A stretch of DNA of 64,000 nucleotides from Pseudonocardia nigra (GTDB lineage Bacteria; Actinomycetota; Actinomycetes; Mycobacteriales; Pseudonocardiaceae): assembly GCF_019396355.1 (NCBI RefSeq), contig NZ_JAHKRK010000011.1:1-64000 (forward strand), in the 5' to 3' direction. Shown here piece by piece: positions 56,294 through 64,000 of the stretch. Each line of letters opens with the position of its first letter. Positions within the stretch are counted from its first letter, which is position 1. The notes under the pieces are model-generated. The model did not search any database. It saw nothing but the letters and a program-made list of their open reading frames with translations, and was not told the origin of the DNA. Made by a program: the position numbers and the translations under genes.

Positions 56294-57622
56294 ATGCGCG
56301 ACCCCGACGCGACCCGGCCGTCGCCCCCCGACGACAGCTTCCTCCGCTCCCTCACCGCCACCACGGCCCGCGCAGTGCGGCAGGCGGAGCCCGTCGGGTC
56401 GGCGCACCGCGGGGCGCCGGAGGAGCTGCGGGCCGCCGTGCAGCAGCGCGTCACCGAGCACGGCGACGAGCTGGTGGAGCTCAGCCACGACCTGCACGCG
56501 CACCCCGAGGAGGCGTTCGCCGAGCACCGGTCGGTGCGGACGGTCGTGGAGCTCCTGGAGCGGCACGGGCACTCCGCGCAGGTCGGCGTCGGCGGGCTGG
56601 AGACGTCGCTGATCGCCGGCAGCGGCTCCGGCGGGCCGCACATCGCGGTGCTCGCCGAGTACGACGCGCTGCCGGGGATCGGCCACGGCTGCGGCCACAA
56701 CATCATCTGTTCCACCGCGGTCGGTGCGTTCCTGGCGGCCGCCGACGTGCCGGAGCGGGTGGGCGGCCGGGTGTCGCTCATCGGCACCCCCGCCGAGGAG
56801 GGCGGCGGCGGCAAGGAGACGATGGCGCGGGCGGGCGTCTTCGACGACGTCGACGCGGTGATCATGCTGCACCCGTTCACCCACGACATCGCCCTGCATC
56901 CGTTCCTGGGTCGCCGTCAGCTCGAGATGGTGTTCCACGGGGTCGCCGCGCACGCGTCCGCCCAGCCGTTCATGGGCCGCAACGCGCTCGACGCGGCCGT
57001 CGCCGCCTACCAGGGCGTCGCGGCGCTGCGCCAGCACTTGCCCGGCAGCGACCGGGTGCACGGGATCTTCACCGACGGCGGGGCCCGTCCGAACGTCGTG
57101 CCCGAGCGGGCTGCGCTGCTGTTCTACCTCCGCTCCGCCGACCCCGCGACGCTGCGCGACCTCGCCGACCGGACGGCCGACATCGCCCGCGGCGCCGCCG
57201 CGATGCACGGCTGCACCGTTGAACTGCACTGGGACCGGCAGCCGCCCTACCTACCGATCCGCTTCAACACCGCCCTCGCCGGGCGCTGGGCGGTCAACCA
57301 GGAGCCCTGCGGGCGCACGCCGCTGCCGCTCGGGGTGGTGCCCGAGTTCCTCACCGGCTCCACCGACCTGGGCAACCTCAGCTACCGGATGCCCGCCATC
57401 CATCCCATGATCGCGGTGTCCGAGCCCACCGAGGCGCTGCACACCGTCGAGTTCGCCGCGGCGTCGGCGTCGCCCGCCGGTGACCGCGCGGTCCGGGACG
57501 GGACGCTCGGCCTGGCCCTCACCGCCGCCGACTACCTGGCCGACGCCGACCTGCGGGCCGCGGTGCACGCGGAGTTCGACGCGGCGGGCGGCCCGCTCGA
57601 CGTCCCCCGGTTCTTCGACTGA
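56294..57622 (+). CDS. M20 family amidohydrolase (AbgA/PM20D2-like)
   Basis: A 442-residue di-zinc hydrolase. Metal-site motifs are HDLHAHPE (about 62-69), EYDALPGIGHGCGHNI (Asp and His), PAEEGGGGK (catalytic Glu pair) and HPFTHD; a central dimerisation domain (about 215-325) follows. It resembles the p-aminobenzoyl-glutamate or dipeptide hydrolase branch. The AbgT-type transporter gene lies 40 bases downstream, which strengthens the idea of uptake and hydrolysis of p-aminobenzoyl-glutamate or similar folate breakdown products. Confidence 0.87.
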   Translation: MRDPDATRPSPPDDSFLRSLTATTARAVRQAEPVGSAHRGAPEELRAAVQQRVTEHGDELVELSHDLHAHPEEAFAEHRSVRTVVELLERHGHSAQVGVGGLETSLIAGSGSGGPHIAVLAEYDALPGIGHGCGHNIICSTAVGAFLAAADVPERVGGRVSLIGTPAEEGGGGKETMARAGVFDDVDAVIMLHPFTHDIALHPFLGRRQLEMVFHGVAAHASAQPFMGRNALDAAVAAYQGVAALRQHLPGSDRVHGIFTDGGARPNVVPERAALLFYLRSADPATLRDLADRTADIARGAAAMHGCTVELHWDRQPPYLPIRFNTALAGRWAVNQEPCGRTPLPLGVVPEFLTGSTDLGNLSYRMPAIHPMIAVSEPTEALHTVEFAAASASPAGDRAVRDGTLGLALTAADYLADADLRAAVHAEFDAAGGPLDVPRFFD

Positions 57623-57662
57623 ACGTACGACCCACCGCTCGCCGGATGCCTGGAGGTCGCCC

Positions 57663-59228
57663 GTGACCACGACCAGCTCAACCGACCGCAACCGGCTCGA
57701 TCGGGTGCTCGACTGGATCGAGCGGGTCGGCAACCGGCTTCCGGAGCCGTTCATCCTCTTCGCCCTGCTCACCCTCGTGGTGGCCGTGCTGTCCACGGTG
57801 ATGGCGGCGTTCGGGGTGAGCGTGCAGATCCCCGGCGAGAGCGAGGTCACGGCGATCCGCGGTGCGTTCACCGCGGAAGGCACGCAGTTCTTCTTCACGG
57901 GCCTCGCCGAGAACTTCATCGGCTTCCCGCCGCTGCAGACCGTCGTCACGATCATGCTCGCGGTCGGTCTCGCGGAACGGACGGGCATGCTGACCGCGCT
58001 CATCCGGCTGGCGTTCGCGAACGCGCCGCGGTCGCTGCTGCCCTACGCGGTCGGTTTCATCGGGGTGAGCGGCAACATCATGGCCGACTCCGCGTTCATC
58101 ATCATCCCGCCGCTGGCAGCCATCGTGTTCAAGGCGGCCGGCAGGCACCCGGTGGCGGGCCTGATCGGTGGCTTCGCGGCCGCGGGCGCGGGCTACTCGA
58201 CGTCGTTGCTCGTCACCAGCCTCGACGCGCTGTTCGCGGGGATCACCAACAGCGTCGCCGCGACACTGCCCGACGCGGGCACGCCGGTGACCGCCGTGTC
58301 GAACTACTTCTTCAACATCGTCTCGGCGGTGGTGCTCAGCCTCCTCGCCGGGTTCATCATCGCGAAGGTGGTGGAACCCGGACTGGTCCGGGCCGGGTTC
58401 CCGGCCGAGGAGGTCGAGCGCGACGACGACGGTGACGGCGAGCAGATACGCGCCGAGGTGACGCCCGCCGAGCGCCGGGGGCTCCGGGTGGCCGGTGTGG
58501 TGCTGCTCGTGCTGACCGCTGCGATCCTGGCACTGGCGCTGGTGCCCGGCTCGCCGTTGCGCAACGAGACCGGTGGCTACCTGCCGTCGTCGCCGCTGCT
58601 GAGCTCGGTCGTCACGCTGGTGTTCCTCGCGTTCTTCTGCCCCGCCCTGGCCTACGGGATCGCGGCGGGCACGATCCGCAGCGGCGCCGACGTGCCGATG
58701 CTGATGGGGCGGGCGCTGAAAGGGCTGTCCGGCTTCATCGTGCTGGCGTTCATCCTCGGCCAGTTCATCGCGCTGTTCAGCTGGACGAACATCGGGGCGT
58801 GGCTCGCGGTGACCGGCGCCCGGCTGCTGGAGAACATCGGCCTCACCGGCTACCCGGCGATCCTCGGGTTCATCGTGCTCGCCTCGATGCTCAACCTCTT
58901 CATCGTGTCCGGGTCGAGCCTGTGGACCCTGATGGCGAGCGTGTTCGTGCCGCTGTTCCTCCTGCTGGGCTACGAACCCGGGTTCACCCAGGCGGCGTTC
59001 CGGGTCGGCGACGCCGCCACCCAGGTGATGACCCCGCTCAACCCGTACATGATCGTGTTGCTGACGTTCGTGCGGCGCTACCAGCCCTCGGCGGGTCTCG
59101 GCACCGTGATCGCGAAGATGGTGCCGTTCGTGGTGCCGTTCTGGCTGGCCTGGGCGTTGATCCTCACGGTGTTCTACGCATTCGGGCTGCCGCTCGGCCC
59201 GGGCATGGACATCCGCGTCGGCCCCTGA
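57663..59228 (+). CDS. AbgT family transporter
   Basis: A 521-residue inner-membrane protein with about 11-13 transmembrane segments plus re-entrant hairpins. Motifs fit the AbgT family: PEPFILFALLTLVVAVLS, VGLAERTGMLTALIR, GNIMADSAFIIIPPLAA and STSLLVTSLDALFAGITN. Family members import p-aminobenzoyl-glutamate or export sulfonamides. GTG 57663 has GGAGGT at a suitable distance. Paired with the M20 hydrolase upstream. Confidence 0.9.
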   Translation: MTTTSSTDRNRLDRVLDWIERVGNRLPEPFILFALLTLVVAVLSTVMAAFGVSVQIPGESEVTAIRGAFTAEGTQFFFTGLAENFIGFPPLQTVVTIMLAVGLAERTGMLTALIRLAFANAPRSLLPYAVGFIGVSGNIMADSAFIIIPPLAAIVFKAAGRHPVAGLIGGFAAAGAGYSTSLLVTSLDALFAGITNSVAATLPDAGTPVTAVSNYFFNIVSAVVLSLLAGFIIAKVVEPGLVRAGFPAEEVERDDDGDGEQIRAEVTPAERRGLRVAGVVLLVLTAAILALALVPGSPLRNETGGYLPSSPLLSSVVTLVFLAFFCPALAYGIAAGTIRSGADVPMLMGRALKGLSGFIVLAFILGQFIALFSWTNIGAWLAVTGARLLENIGLTGYPAILGFIVLASMLNLFIVSGSSLWTLMASVFVPLFLLLGYEPGFTQAAFRVGDAATQVMTPLNPYMIVLLTFVRRYQPSAGLGTVIAKMVPFVVPFWLAWALILTVFYAFGLPLGPGMDIRVGP

Positions 59229-59243
59229 CCGAGGGGAATCCAC

Positions 59244-59304
59244 ACGGCACACACCGGGTACGGTCCGCACACACCGCCGGCGCCGTGTGCGGCCACTGTG
59301 CCGT
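59244..59304. terminator. nested hairpin, convergent terminator
   Basis: Outer arms ACGGCAC/GTGCCGT and inner arms CCGCACAC/GTGTGCGG form a nested structure between the AbgT gene and the TetR gene on the other strand. Confidence 0.5.
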
Positions 59305-59309
59305 CCTGG

Positions 59310-59894
59310 TCAGCCGGCGGCGACCACGCGGAACGCCAGGAGGCGCAGCCCGGCCGCGATCTCGGCCGACGCCAACCCGCGCTCCCGCTGGTACTGGAAC
59401 ACCTCGGCCGCGAGCGGGGCGAGCAACGCGTCCACCAGCACGTCCGGCCCGGGCACGGCGGCGTCCACCAGCAGGGCCCGCACGTGCGCGCGCCAGAACC
59501 CGTACGAGCCGACCTCGAACCTCGATGCGCCGGAGTCGGCGCCGAGCACCAGCGGCAGGTGGCGGTCCAGGTGTTCCACCATCGCCGCGTAGAAGGCCGC
59601 GAGCCGCTCGGCGGGCGGGGCACCGGGCCCGAGTGGCGGGTCGCCGCGCAGCAGCCGTTCCTGCAGGTCCCGCTCGTGCTCGTCGAGCAGGGCCACCGCG
59701 ATCGACCCGACGTCGGGGTAGCGCCGGTAGAGCGTGGCGCGCCCGACCCCCGCGGCCCTGGCGACGTCGTCCATCGTGACCGCCCGCGGGTCGCGGCTGC
59801 GGAAGAGCTCGGCCGCGGCCGCGAGCACTCGCGCCCGGTTGCGCGCCGCGTCGGCCCGTTCCCTGGACCGTTGCGGCGGGTCAATGGCGGTCAC
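59310..59894 (-). CDS. TetR family transcriptional regulator
   Basis: A 194-residue regulator. Residues 14-60 are the TetR helix-turn-helix (RARVLAAAAELFRSRDPRAVTMDDVARAAGVGRATLYRRYPD, turn at AAGVGRATLYR). The rest is the ligand-binding domain, whose ligand is unknown. GTG 59894 gives a normal start. It is the first recognisable gene right of the AbgT operon and may control it or the SMR exporter further on. Confidence 0.88.
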   Translation of the reverse strand: MTAIDPPQRSRERADAARNRARVLAAAAELFRSRDPRAVTMDDVARAAGVGRATLYRRYPDVGSIAVALLDEHERDLQERLLRGDPPLGPGAPPAERLAAFYAAMVEHLDRHLPLVLGADSGASRFEVGSYGFWRAHVRALLVDAAVPGPDVLVDALLAPLAAEVFQYQRERGLASAEIAAGLRLLAFRVVAAG

Positions 59895-59920
59895 CGCGCC
59901 GATGCTAGGTCGGCGTCCGG

Positions 59921-60403
59921 TCACCCCGTGCACACGGCCACGACGAGCAGCGCCACGATCACCTCGAGGAGCACCCGCGCGACGGGGCCGAGCACCAGTC
60001 ACGGCGCTCCTCGAGTCGAGATCTCCGCTGCCGAGCGCCGCCATGAGCGCGTAGCGAGCCTTGACCGACGTGAGCCCGCGGGCGCCGATCGCCCCGATCC
60101 CTCCGGCCGGTCCGTCGACGTCACCCAGCTCGTCGAGCCGCCGCCCGTCCGCCGGGAAGGTCGAGGAAGCCCACCGGGTCCGTCGGCGGCGAGCGTGACC
60201 CAGCGGGGCGGCGTGGATCTCGCCGTCCGCGCAGACCACCGCGCCCACCCCGCGGAGGGTCGCGGCGAGCGCGTCGGCGAGGTTGCGCGGACCGCCCGGG
60301 AACGGCGCGTCGCGGGGCCGGGCGGCGCCGGTGCACCCGACGGTGCCGCGGTGGGCGGCGGCACGAGCACGAGATCGGTGAGGAAGGCGGTCTCCTCCAC
60401 CAT
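59921..60403 (-). pseudogene. degenerate or frameshifted gene of unknown family
   Basis: No single frame makes a normal protein, but parts of all three minus frames look coding: MVEETAFLTDLVLVPPP (from ATG 60403), NLADALAATLRGVGAVVCADGEI, VGFLDLP, and LDELGDVDGPAGGIGAIGAR leading to ARYALMAALGSGDLDS. It ends in a membrane-like stretch (ARVLLEVIVALLVVAVCTG) stopping at 59921. At least three frame changes are needed. I do not recognise a family. Either decay or sequence errors. Confidence 0.4.
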
Positions 60404-60417
60404 GTCCAGCCCGTGGG

Positions 60418-60744
60418 CTATTTGGCGGTCGCCGCATGGGCGAGCACCACTCCGGCCATGATCAGCAGCACTGCCGCGATGCGCGTCGGTGTGACACGGT
60501 CGTGGTGCGCCACCACCCCGAGCAGCACCGCGCCGGCCGCCCCCATGCCCGTGAACACGACGTACGCGGTGCCGACCGGCACCCCCGCCAGCACCGCGCG
60601 GGCGAGCAGCCAGATCACGGCGATGCAGAGCGCGACGCCCAGCACGCTTGGCCAGAAGCGCGTGAGCCCCCGCGTCGGCGGGATGCTCTGCGCCCACGCG
60701 ATCTCCACGACCCCGGCCGCGAGAAGCCACACCCAGCCGCTCAC
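60418..60744 (-). CDS. SMR family multidrug exporter (QacE/SugE type)
   Basis: A 108-residue protein with four transmembrane helices. The essential Glu sits in helix 1 (GVVEIAWA, about residue 13), and GTAYVVFTGMGAAG is the dimer helix motif. It exports cationic drugs or guanidinium-like compounds as a proton antiporter. GTG 60744 follows GGGGGAG; the longer frame adds 13 residues. I cannot decide between the Gdx and Qac branches. Confidence 0.85.
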   Translation of the reverse strand: MSGWVWLLAAGVVEIAWAQSIPPTRGLTRFWPSVLGVALCIAVIWLLARAVLAGVPVGTAYVVFTGMGAAGAVLLGVVAHHDRVTPTRIAAVLLIMAGVVLAHAATAK

Positions 60745-60790
60745 CGTGCTCGCTCCCCCGGCCGGCGCGCCCACCCGCTCCACGACGGCC

Positions 60791-61453
60791 TCATGCCGCC
60801 GCGGGCGCGGTCAGCTCCGCGGCGAGCCGGTCGACCTCGGCCTCGGCCGCCGCCCGCGACGCCGCGTGCGCGTCCCTGCGGTCGGCCAGCCGCGGGTCGA
60901 CCAGCGCGTTGGTCAGCTCCGCGGAGACGAACACGGCGTCCGTGACGCCGAAGTGCCCGTCCAGGAAGTCCCGCAGGTAGCGGGCCTGGTGGTCGACCGG
61001 CTCCCGCGGGGTGCCCGGCCCGTACGCACCACCGCGGGCCGAGACCACCACGAAGCGCCGGCCCGCGAGCGACATCCGCGGGAACGTCACCTGGTCGATC
61101 CAGGCCTTCAAGGCGGCGGGGACCGAGAAGTTGTACATCGGTGTCGCGATCAGCACGACGTCGGCGGCGAGCAGCTCGTCGAGCAGCGGGGCGACGACCG
61201 CCCAGGCCGTGCGCTGCGCCGGGGTGTGCACGACCTCGACATACCGGGCGGGATCGTGATCCCCCGGCGGAGCAGCTCGTCGCAGACCTCCGTCCAGGCC
61301 TGCCCGATCGGCGGGACGGGGTCGGCGGCGAGGTCCCGGTAGGTGTAGCCGAGCGGGTGCGCGGCCCCGCCACCCGGCGGCGAACCGCGCGCCGAGGCGG
61401 CGGGAGAACGAGTCGGAGCGGGCACTGCTGTCGAGGTGCAGCAGGTGGGGCAC
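60791..61453 (-). CDS. FMN-dependent NADH-azoreductase-like flavoprotein, two compensating shifts
   Basis: A 220-residue frame starting MPHLLHLDSSARSDSFSRRLG, the AzoR flavodoxin opening. Motifs TPMYNFSVPAALKAWIDQV (FMN and dimer loop) and RGGAYGPGTP are intact. But residues about 31-63 are out of frame: another frame there reads AHPLGYTYRDLAADPVPPIG and TEVCDELLRRGI, normal for the family. Two opposite one-base shifts (near 61365 and 61262) restore the frame. As read the protein would carry about 33 wrong residues, which suggests two sequence errors in C/G runs. Confidence 0.75.
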   Translation of the reverse strand: MPHLLHLDSSARSDSFSRRLGARFAAGWRGRAPARLHLPGPRRRPRPADRAGLDGGLRRAAPPGDHDPARYVEVVHTPAQRTAWAVVAPLLDELLAADVVLIATPMYNFSVPAALKAWIDQVTFPRMSLAGRRFVVVSARGGAYGPGTPREPVDHQARYLRDFLDGHFGVTDAVFVSAELTNALVDPRLADRRDAHAASRAAAEAEVDRLAAELTAPAAA

Positions 61454-61520
61454 GGCGGCCTCCCGAAGTAGAAGTGGACAATGAGCCCACTTCTACCCTT
61501 CATGCGGACAGGCTGTCCAC

Positions 61521-62110
61521 TTACTGTCCGATCGCCTGCTGGGCCTCGAGCACGGGACGAGCTCGGCGGGCCTGGATCCGCAGTCGCTGCTGGGCGGCGG
61601 CAGCACCGATGGCGCACGCTGCGGACACCAAATACAGCCACCGGGCCACCCCGTCCTGGATGACGGCGTTTGCCCCTTGCACCAGTGCGATCGCCAGCCA
61701 CAGCCACACCAACCGACGTCGGCGCTCGATCTGCCGGGCAGCGCGCAGTGCGACATCGCGGTGTGCCGGAGTCACCGGTTCGGCTCGCCGGATCGACCGG
61801 AGGATCTTCTTGCGGTCGGGGTACGTCACGTCCCACAGTGCCGAGCGCTCGTACAGGGGCACCCCGCGACGCCGCATCAGCAGCAGGACGCCGACGGCCA
61901 CGGCGATCGACACCCCGACGCCGGTCCCGTGAGGATGACGAGCAGCCACCGGTCGTGGGGCGCGCCCCCTGCGATCAGTGCTGCCAGAAACCCCGCGCCG
62001 GCGCTACCGACCAGCCCGCCCCCGCCGAGGAACAGCAGCATCCACCGCCGCTCCCGACGCACGGCCGCCCTACTCGCCGAGTGGTCGTGCAGTTCCTCGT
62101 CTCCGCTCAC
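61521..62110 (-). pseudogene. membrane protein of unknown function, frameshifted
   Basis: Two frames join at about 61930: MSGDEELHDHSASRA...RRWMLLFLGGGGLVGSAGAG...LLVILTG, then TGVGVSIAVAVGVLLLMRRRGVP to the stop at 61521. Joined it has about five hydrophobic segments and a basic middle (YPDRKKILRSIRRAEP). GTG 62110 has a GGGGGG ribosome site. No family recognised. One base seems missing at the join in ACGGGACC. Confidence 0.55.
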
Positions 62111-62179
62111 GGTTCCCCCCACGACGATGATGGGGCGGAACGGGCAGGTCCGCAGAGCAGGGCGGCACAGCGGGCGGGG

Positions 62180-63166
62180 TCAGGGGTGCACCTGGATCTT
62201 CCGCCCGATCCCCTGCCGGAACTGCTCGAGCGCCTGCGGGTACTCGTCCAGCCCCATCCGGTGACTGATCATCACGTCCGGCCGGAGCACCCCGTCGGCG
62301 AACAGTTCGGCGGCCCGCTCGTAGCTGTGCAGCACGGCCATCGACCCGACGATCCGGATCTCCTTGTTGTAGATCCGGTACGGCGAGAACGACGCGGAGG
62401 CGTCCTCGTTCGCCACGCCGAACTGCTGGAACGTGCCGCCCGGTGCCACCCGGCCGAGCCCGTCCTCAATCGCGGCGACGACGCCGGTGCAGTCGATCAC
62501 GACCTCCCAGCCGCGGGGCCGGTCCAGCTCGTCGGCGCTCGTGACGGTGGCCGTGCAGCCCAGCTCCTTGGCCGTCTCCAGCCGGTTCGGGTTGAGGTCG
62601 ACCATGTCGACGGTGGCCGCGCCCGCCCGCTTGGCCAGCTCCATCATCATCAGGCCCATCGTCCCGGCCCCGTAGATGAGGTAGTGGTCGCCGAGCTGCG
62701 GCTCGAGGACGTCGAAGCCGCGCACGGCGCATGACAGCGGCTCGATCAGCGCGGCGTCGGCGGTCGAGACACCCTCGGGGAGCCGCACGCAGTTCGCCAC
62801 CGGTGCCACCGCGTACTCGGCGGCGCCTCCGGACACCGTCACCCCGATGGCGCCCCACCGCTCACACAGGTTGCCCCGCCCGCGGCGGCAGTAGTGGCAC
62901 TCGTGGCAGTACAGCGACGGGTCGACGGCCACGTGGTCGCCCACACGAAGTTCCGTGACGTCCGAGCCGAGCGCGACGACCTCGCCCGCGAACTCGTGCC
63001 CGGGCACGATCGGCAGGGTCGGGGCGAACTCGCCCTCGGCAATATGCAGATCGGTGCCGCAGATCCCGCACGCCGCAACGGCCACGACGACGTCCCGCGG
63101 CCCGGGGGCGGGGTCGGGCACCGTCTCGACGGTGACCGAATCCGTGCTGATGACGGCAGCCTTCAC
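62180..63166 (-). CDS. zinc-dependent alcohol/polyol dehydrogenase (MDR)
   Basis: A 328-residue medium-chain dehydrogenase, NAD(P)-linked. Catalytic zinc ligands: Cys of ACGICGTDLH, GHEF His-Glu. Structural zinc: the four Cys of CHECHYCRRGRGNLC. Rossmann fold YGAGTMGLMMMELAKRAGA, with Asp in MVDLNPNR favouring NAD. It resembles sorbitol/mannitol or threonine dehydrogenases. GTG 63166 overlaps the upstream permease stop by four bases, so it should process the transported sugar alcohol. Confidence 0.88.
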   Translation of the reverse strand: MKAAVISTDSVTVETVPDPAPGPRDVVVAVAACGICGTDLHIAEGEFAPTLPIVPGHEFAGEVVALGSDVTELRVGDHVAVDPSLYCHECHYCRRGRGNLCERWGAIGVTVSGGAAEYAVAPVANCVRLPEGVSTADAALIEPLSCAVRGFDVLEPQLGDHYLIYGAGTMGLMMMELAKRAGAATVDMVDLNPNRLETAKELGCTATVTSADELDRPRGWEVVIDCTGVVAAIEDGLGRVAPGGTFQQFGVANEDASASFSPYRIYNKEIRIVGSMAVLHSYERAAELFADGVLRPDVMISHRMGLDEYPQALEQFRQGIGRKIQVHP

Positions 63167-63999
63167 TTGATCGCTCCCAACGAGAGTCCTTGCACGAGCT
63201 TGTCCTGCGCCGCGAATCCGGCGATGAGCACCGGGAGCGACACCACCACCGCGGCCGCGCACACCTTCGCCAGGAACAGGCCCTGGCTGGTGACGAAGCT
63301 GGTGAGGAACACCGGCGCCGTCTGCGCGACGGTCGCGGTCAGCACCCGGGCGAACAGCAGTTCGTTCCAGCTGAAGATGAAGCAGATGAGCGAGGTGGCG
63401 GCGATGCCGGGCAGCACGATCGGCCCGACGATCGTACGCAGCGTCCGGCTCAGCCCGGCCCCGTCGATCGCGGCGGCCTCGAGGATCTCAAAGGGCACCT
63501 CGGCGAGGAACGAGCGCATCATCCACACCGCGATCGGCAGGTTCATCGCCGTGTAGAGCACGATGAGCAGCCAGATGTTGTCGAGCATCCCGATGCCCTG
63601 CGCGATCAGGTACACGGGCAGCAGGCCGGCGACGATCGGCAGCATCTTCGTGGACAGGAAGAAGAACAGCACGTCCGTCCACTTGCGCACCGGCCGGATC
63701 GACAGCGCATAGGCCGCCGGGATGGCCAGCAGCAGCACCAGCACCGTCGACAGGACGCTCGCGGTCAGCGAGTTCGCCAGCGGCGGCCACGGGCTCGCGC
63801 CCGACGCCGCCCCGAAGAAGTTCGCGTAGCCGTCGAGGGTGAGTGGCGCGAACAGCGACGGCGGGTTCGTCGCGGCGTCGGCCTCGCTGTGGAACGACGT
63901 CAGCACCATCCACAGCACCGGCAGCACGAACACGATGCCGATGAACCAGGCCAGGACGCCGAGCAGCATCCCCGACCGGTTGCGCCGGGGTGGGGCGAC
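63163..63999 (-). CDS. carbohydrate ABC transporter permease (partial at window edge)
   Basis: An inner-membrane permease of the MalG/polyol type with six transmembrane helices and the EAA loop EAAAIDGAGLSRTLRTIVGPIVLPG. The frame is still open at the window edge (VAPPRRNRSG before MLLG at 63969), so the true start may be outside. Family order suggests the second permease of a solute-binding/permease/permease operon. The linked dehydrogenase points to a polyol such as sorbitol or mannitol. Confidence 0.85.
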   Translation of the reverse strand, partial: VAPPRRNRSGMLLGVLAWFIGIVFVLPVLWMVLTSFHSEADAATNPPSLFAPLTLDGYANFFGAASGASPWPPLANSLTASVLSTVLVLLLAIPAAYALSIRPVRKWTDVLFFFLSTKMLPIVAGLLPVYLIAQGIGMLDNIWLLIVLYTAMNLPIAVWMMRSFLAEVPFEILEAAAIDGAGLSRTLRTIVGPIVLPGIAATSLICFIFSWNELLFARVLTATVAQTAPVFLTSFVTSQGLFLAKVCAAAVVVSLPVLIAGFAAQDKLVQGLSLGAIK

Positions 64000-64000
64000 G

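Overview
The window is very GC-rich, uses many GTG starts and is packed with genes. Gene content points to an actinomycete of the Pseudonocardiaceae, most likely Pseudonocardia or a close relative. This rests on family content and on gene order shared (from memory) with mycobacteria: DUF2505-murB-L,D-transpeptidase, the XRE regulator-HbhA-DUF2516 block, and TrmH-DUF2537 with DUF2530 nearby. No database search was possible. Most of the window looks like ordinary chromosome with small accessory patches.

Layout. 0-3.2 kb: DUF2537 membrane protein, TrmH-type methyltransferase, GCS2-type ligase. 3.4-8.4 kb: a tight operon resembling conjugation or type IV secretion parts (tiny leader ORF, proline-rich protein, P-loop-like protein, transglycosylase/peptidase wall hydrolase, membrane-anchored protein) followed by a GH16 glucanase-like protein with highly charged flanks. 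8.5-14.9 kb: a frameshifted MFS gene with an IdeR-type iron box over its stop codon, an NCS2 purine permease, DUF2530, an SDR, then a sugar-acid-type locus (two FadR-type operators, an MFS gene with an internal deletion, an SMP-30 lactonase). 14.9-21.5 kb: VOC protein, L,D-transpeptidase, MurB, DUF2505, PurU, F420-type oxidoreductase, secreted hydrolase. 21.5-30.3 kb: Lon, YbaK-like protein, DUF2516, HbhA-like protein, XRE regulator, SGNH hydrolase/PadR pair with a shared perfect operator, DUF445, prim-pol-like protein. 30.8-35.0 kb: cold-shock protein, desaturase, secreted Pro/Ala-rich protein, diguanylate cyclase. 35.4-35.8 kb: tRNA-Glu, tRNA-Asp and tRNA-Phe with a terminator. 35.9-44.5 kb: small proteins, metal chaperone, secreted SGNH esterase, PrpE-like ligase, excalibur protein/class F sortase pair, ferredoxin, MFS, CinA. 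44.5-48.3 kb: DUF72, SDR, serine hydrolase, hydratase-family enzyme, then a repeat-rich intergenic region. 48.3-55.7 kb: HrpA helicase and a frameshifted LuxR-family ATPase regulator. 55.8-59.2 kb: rhodanese and an M20 amidohydrolase/AbgT transporter pair. 59.3-64 kb: TetR, a degenerate gene, SMR exporter, azoreductase-like flavoprotein, membrane protein, and the start of a polyol-type ABC transporter/dehydrogenase operon cut by the window edge.

Two patterns recur. Long, nearly perfect hairpins sit at gene ends and look like terminators, two of them sharing one core sequence. At least six genes also show reading-frame breaks, which may be sequence errors at G/C runs or real decay; only raw-read or relative comparison can decide.
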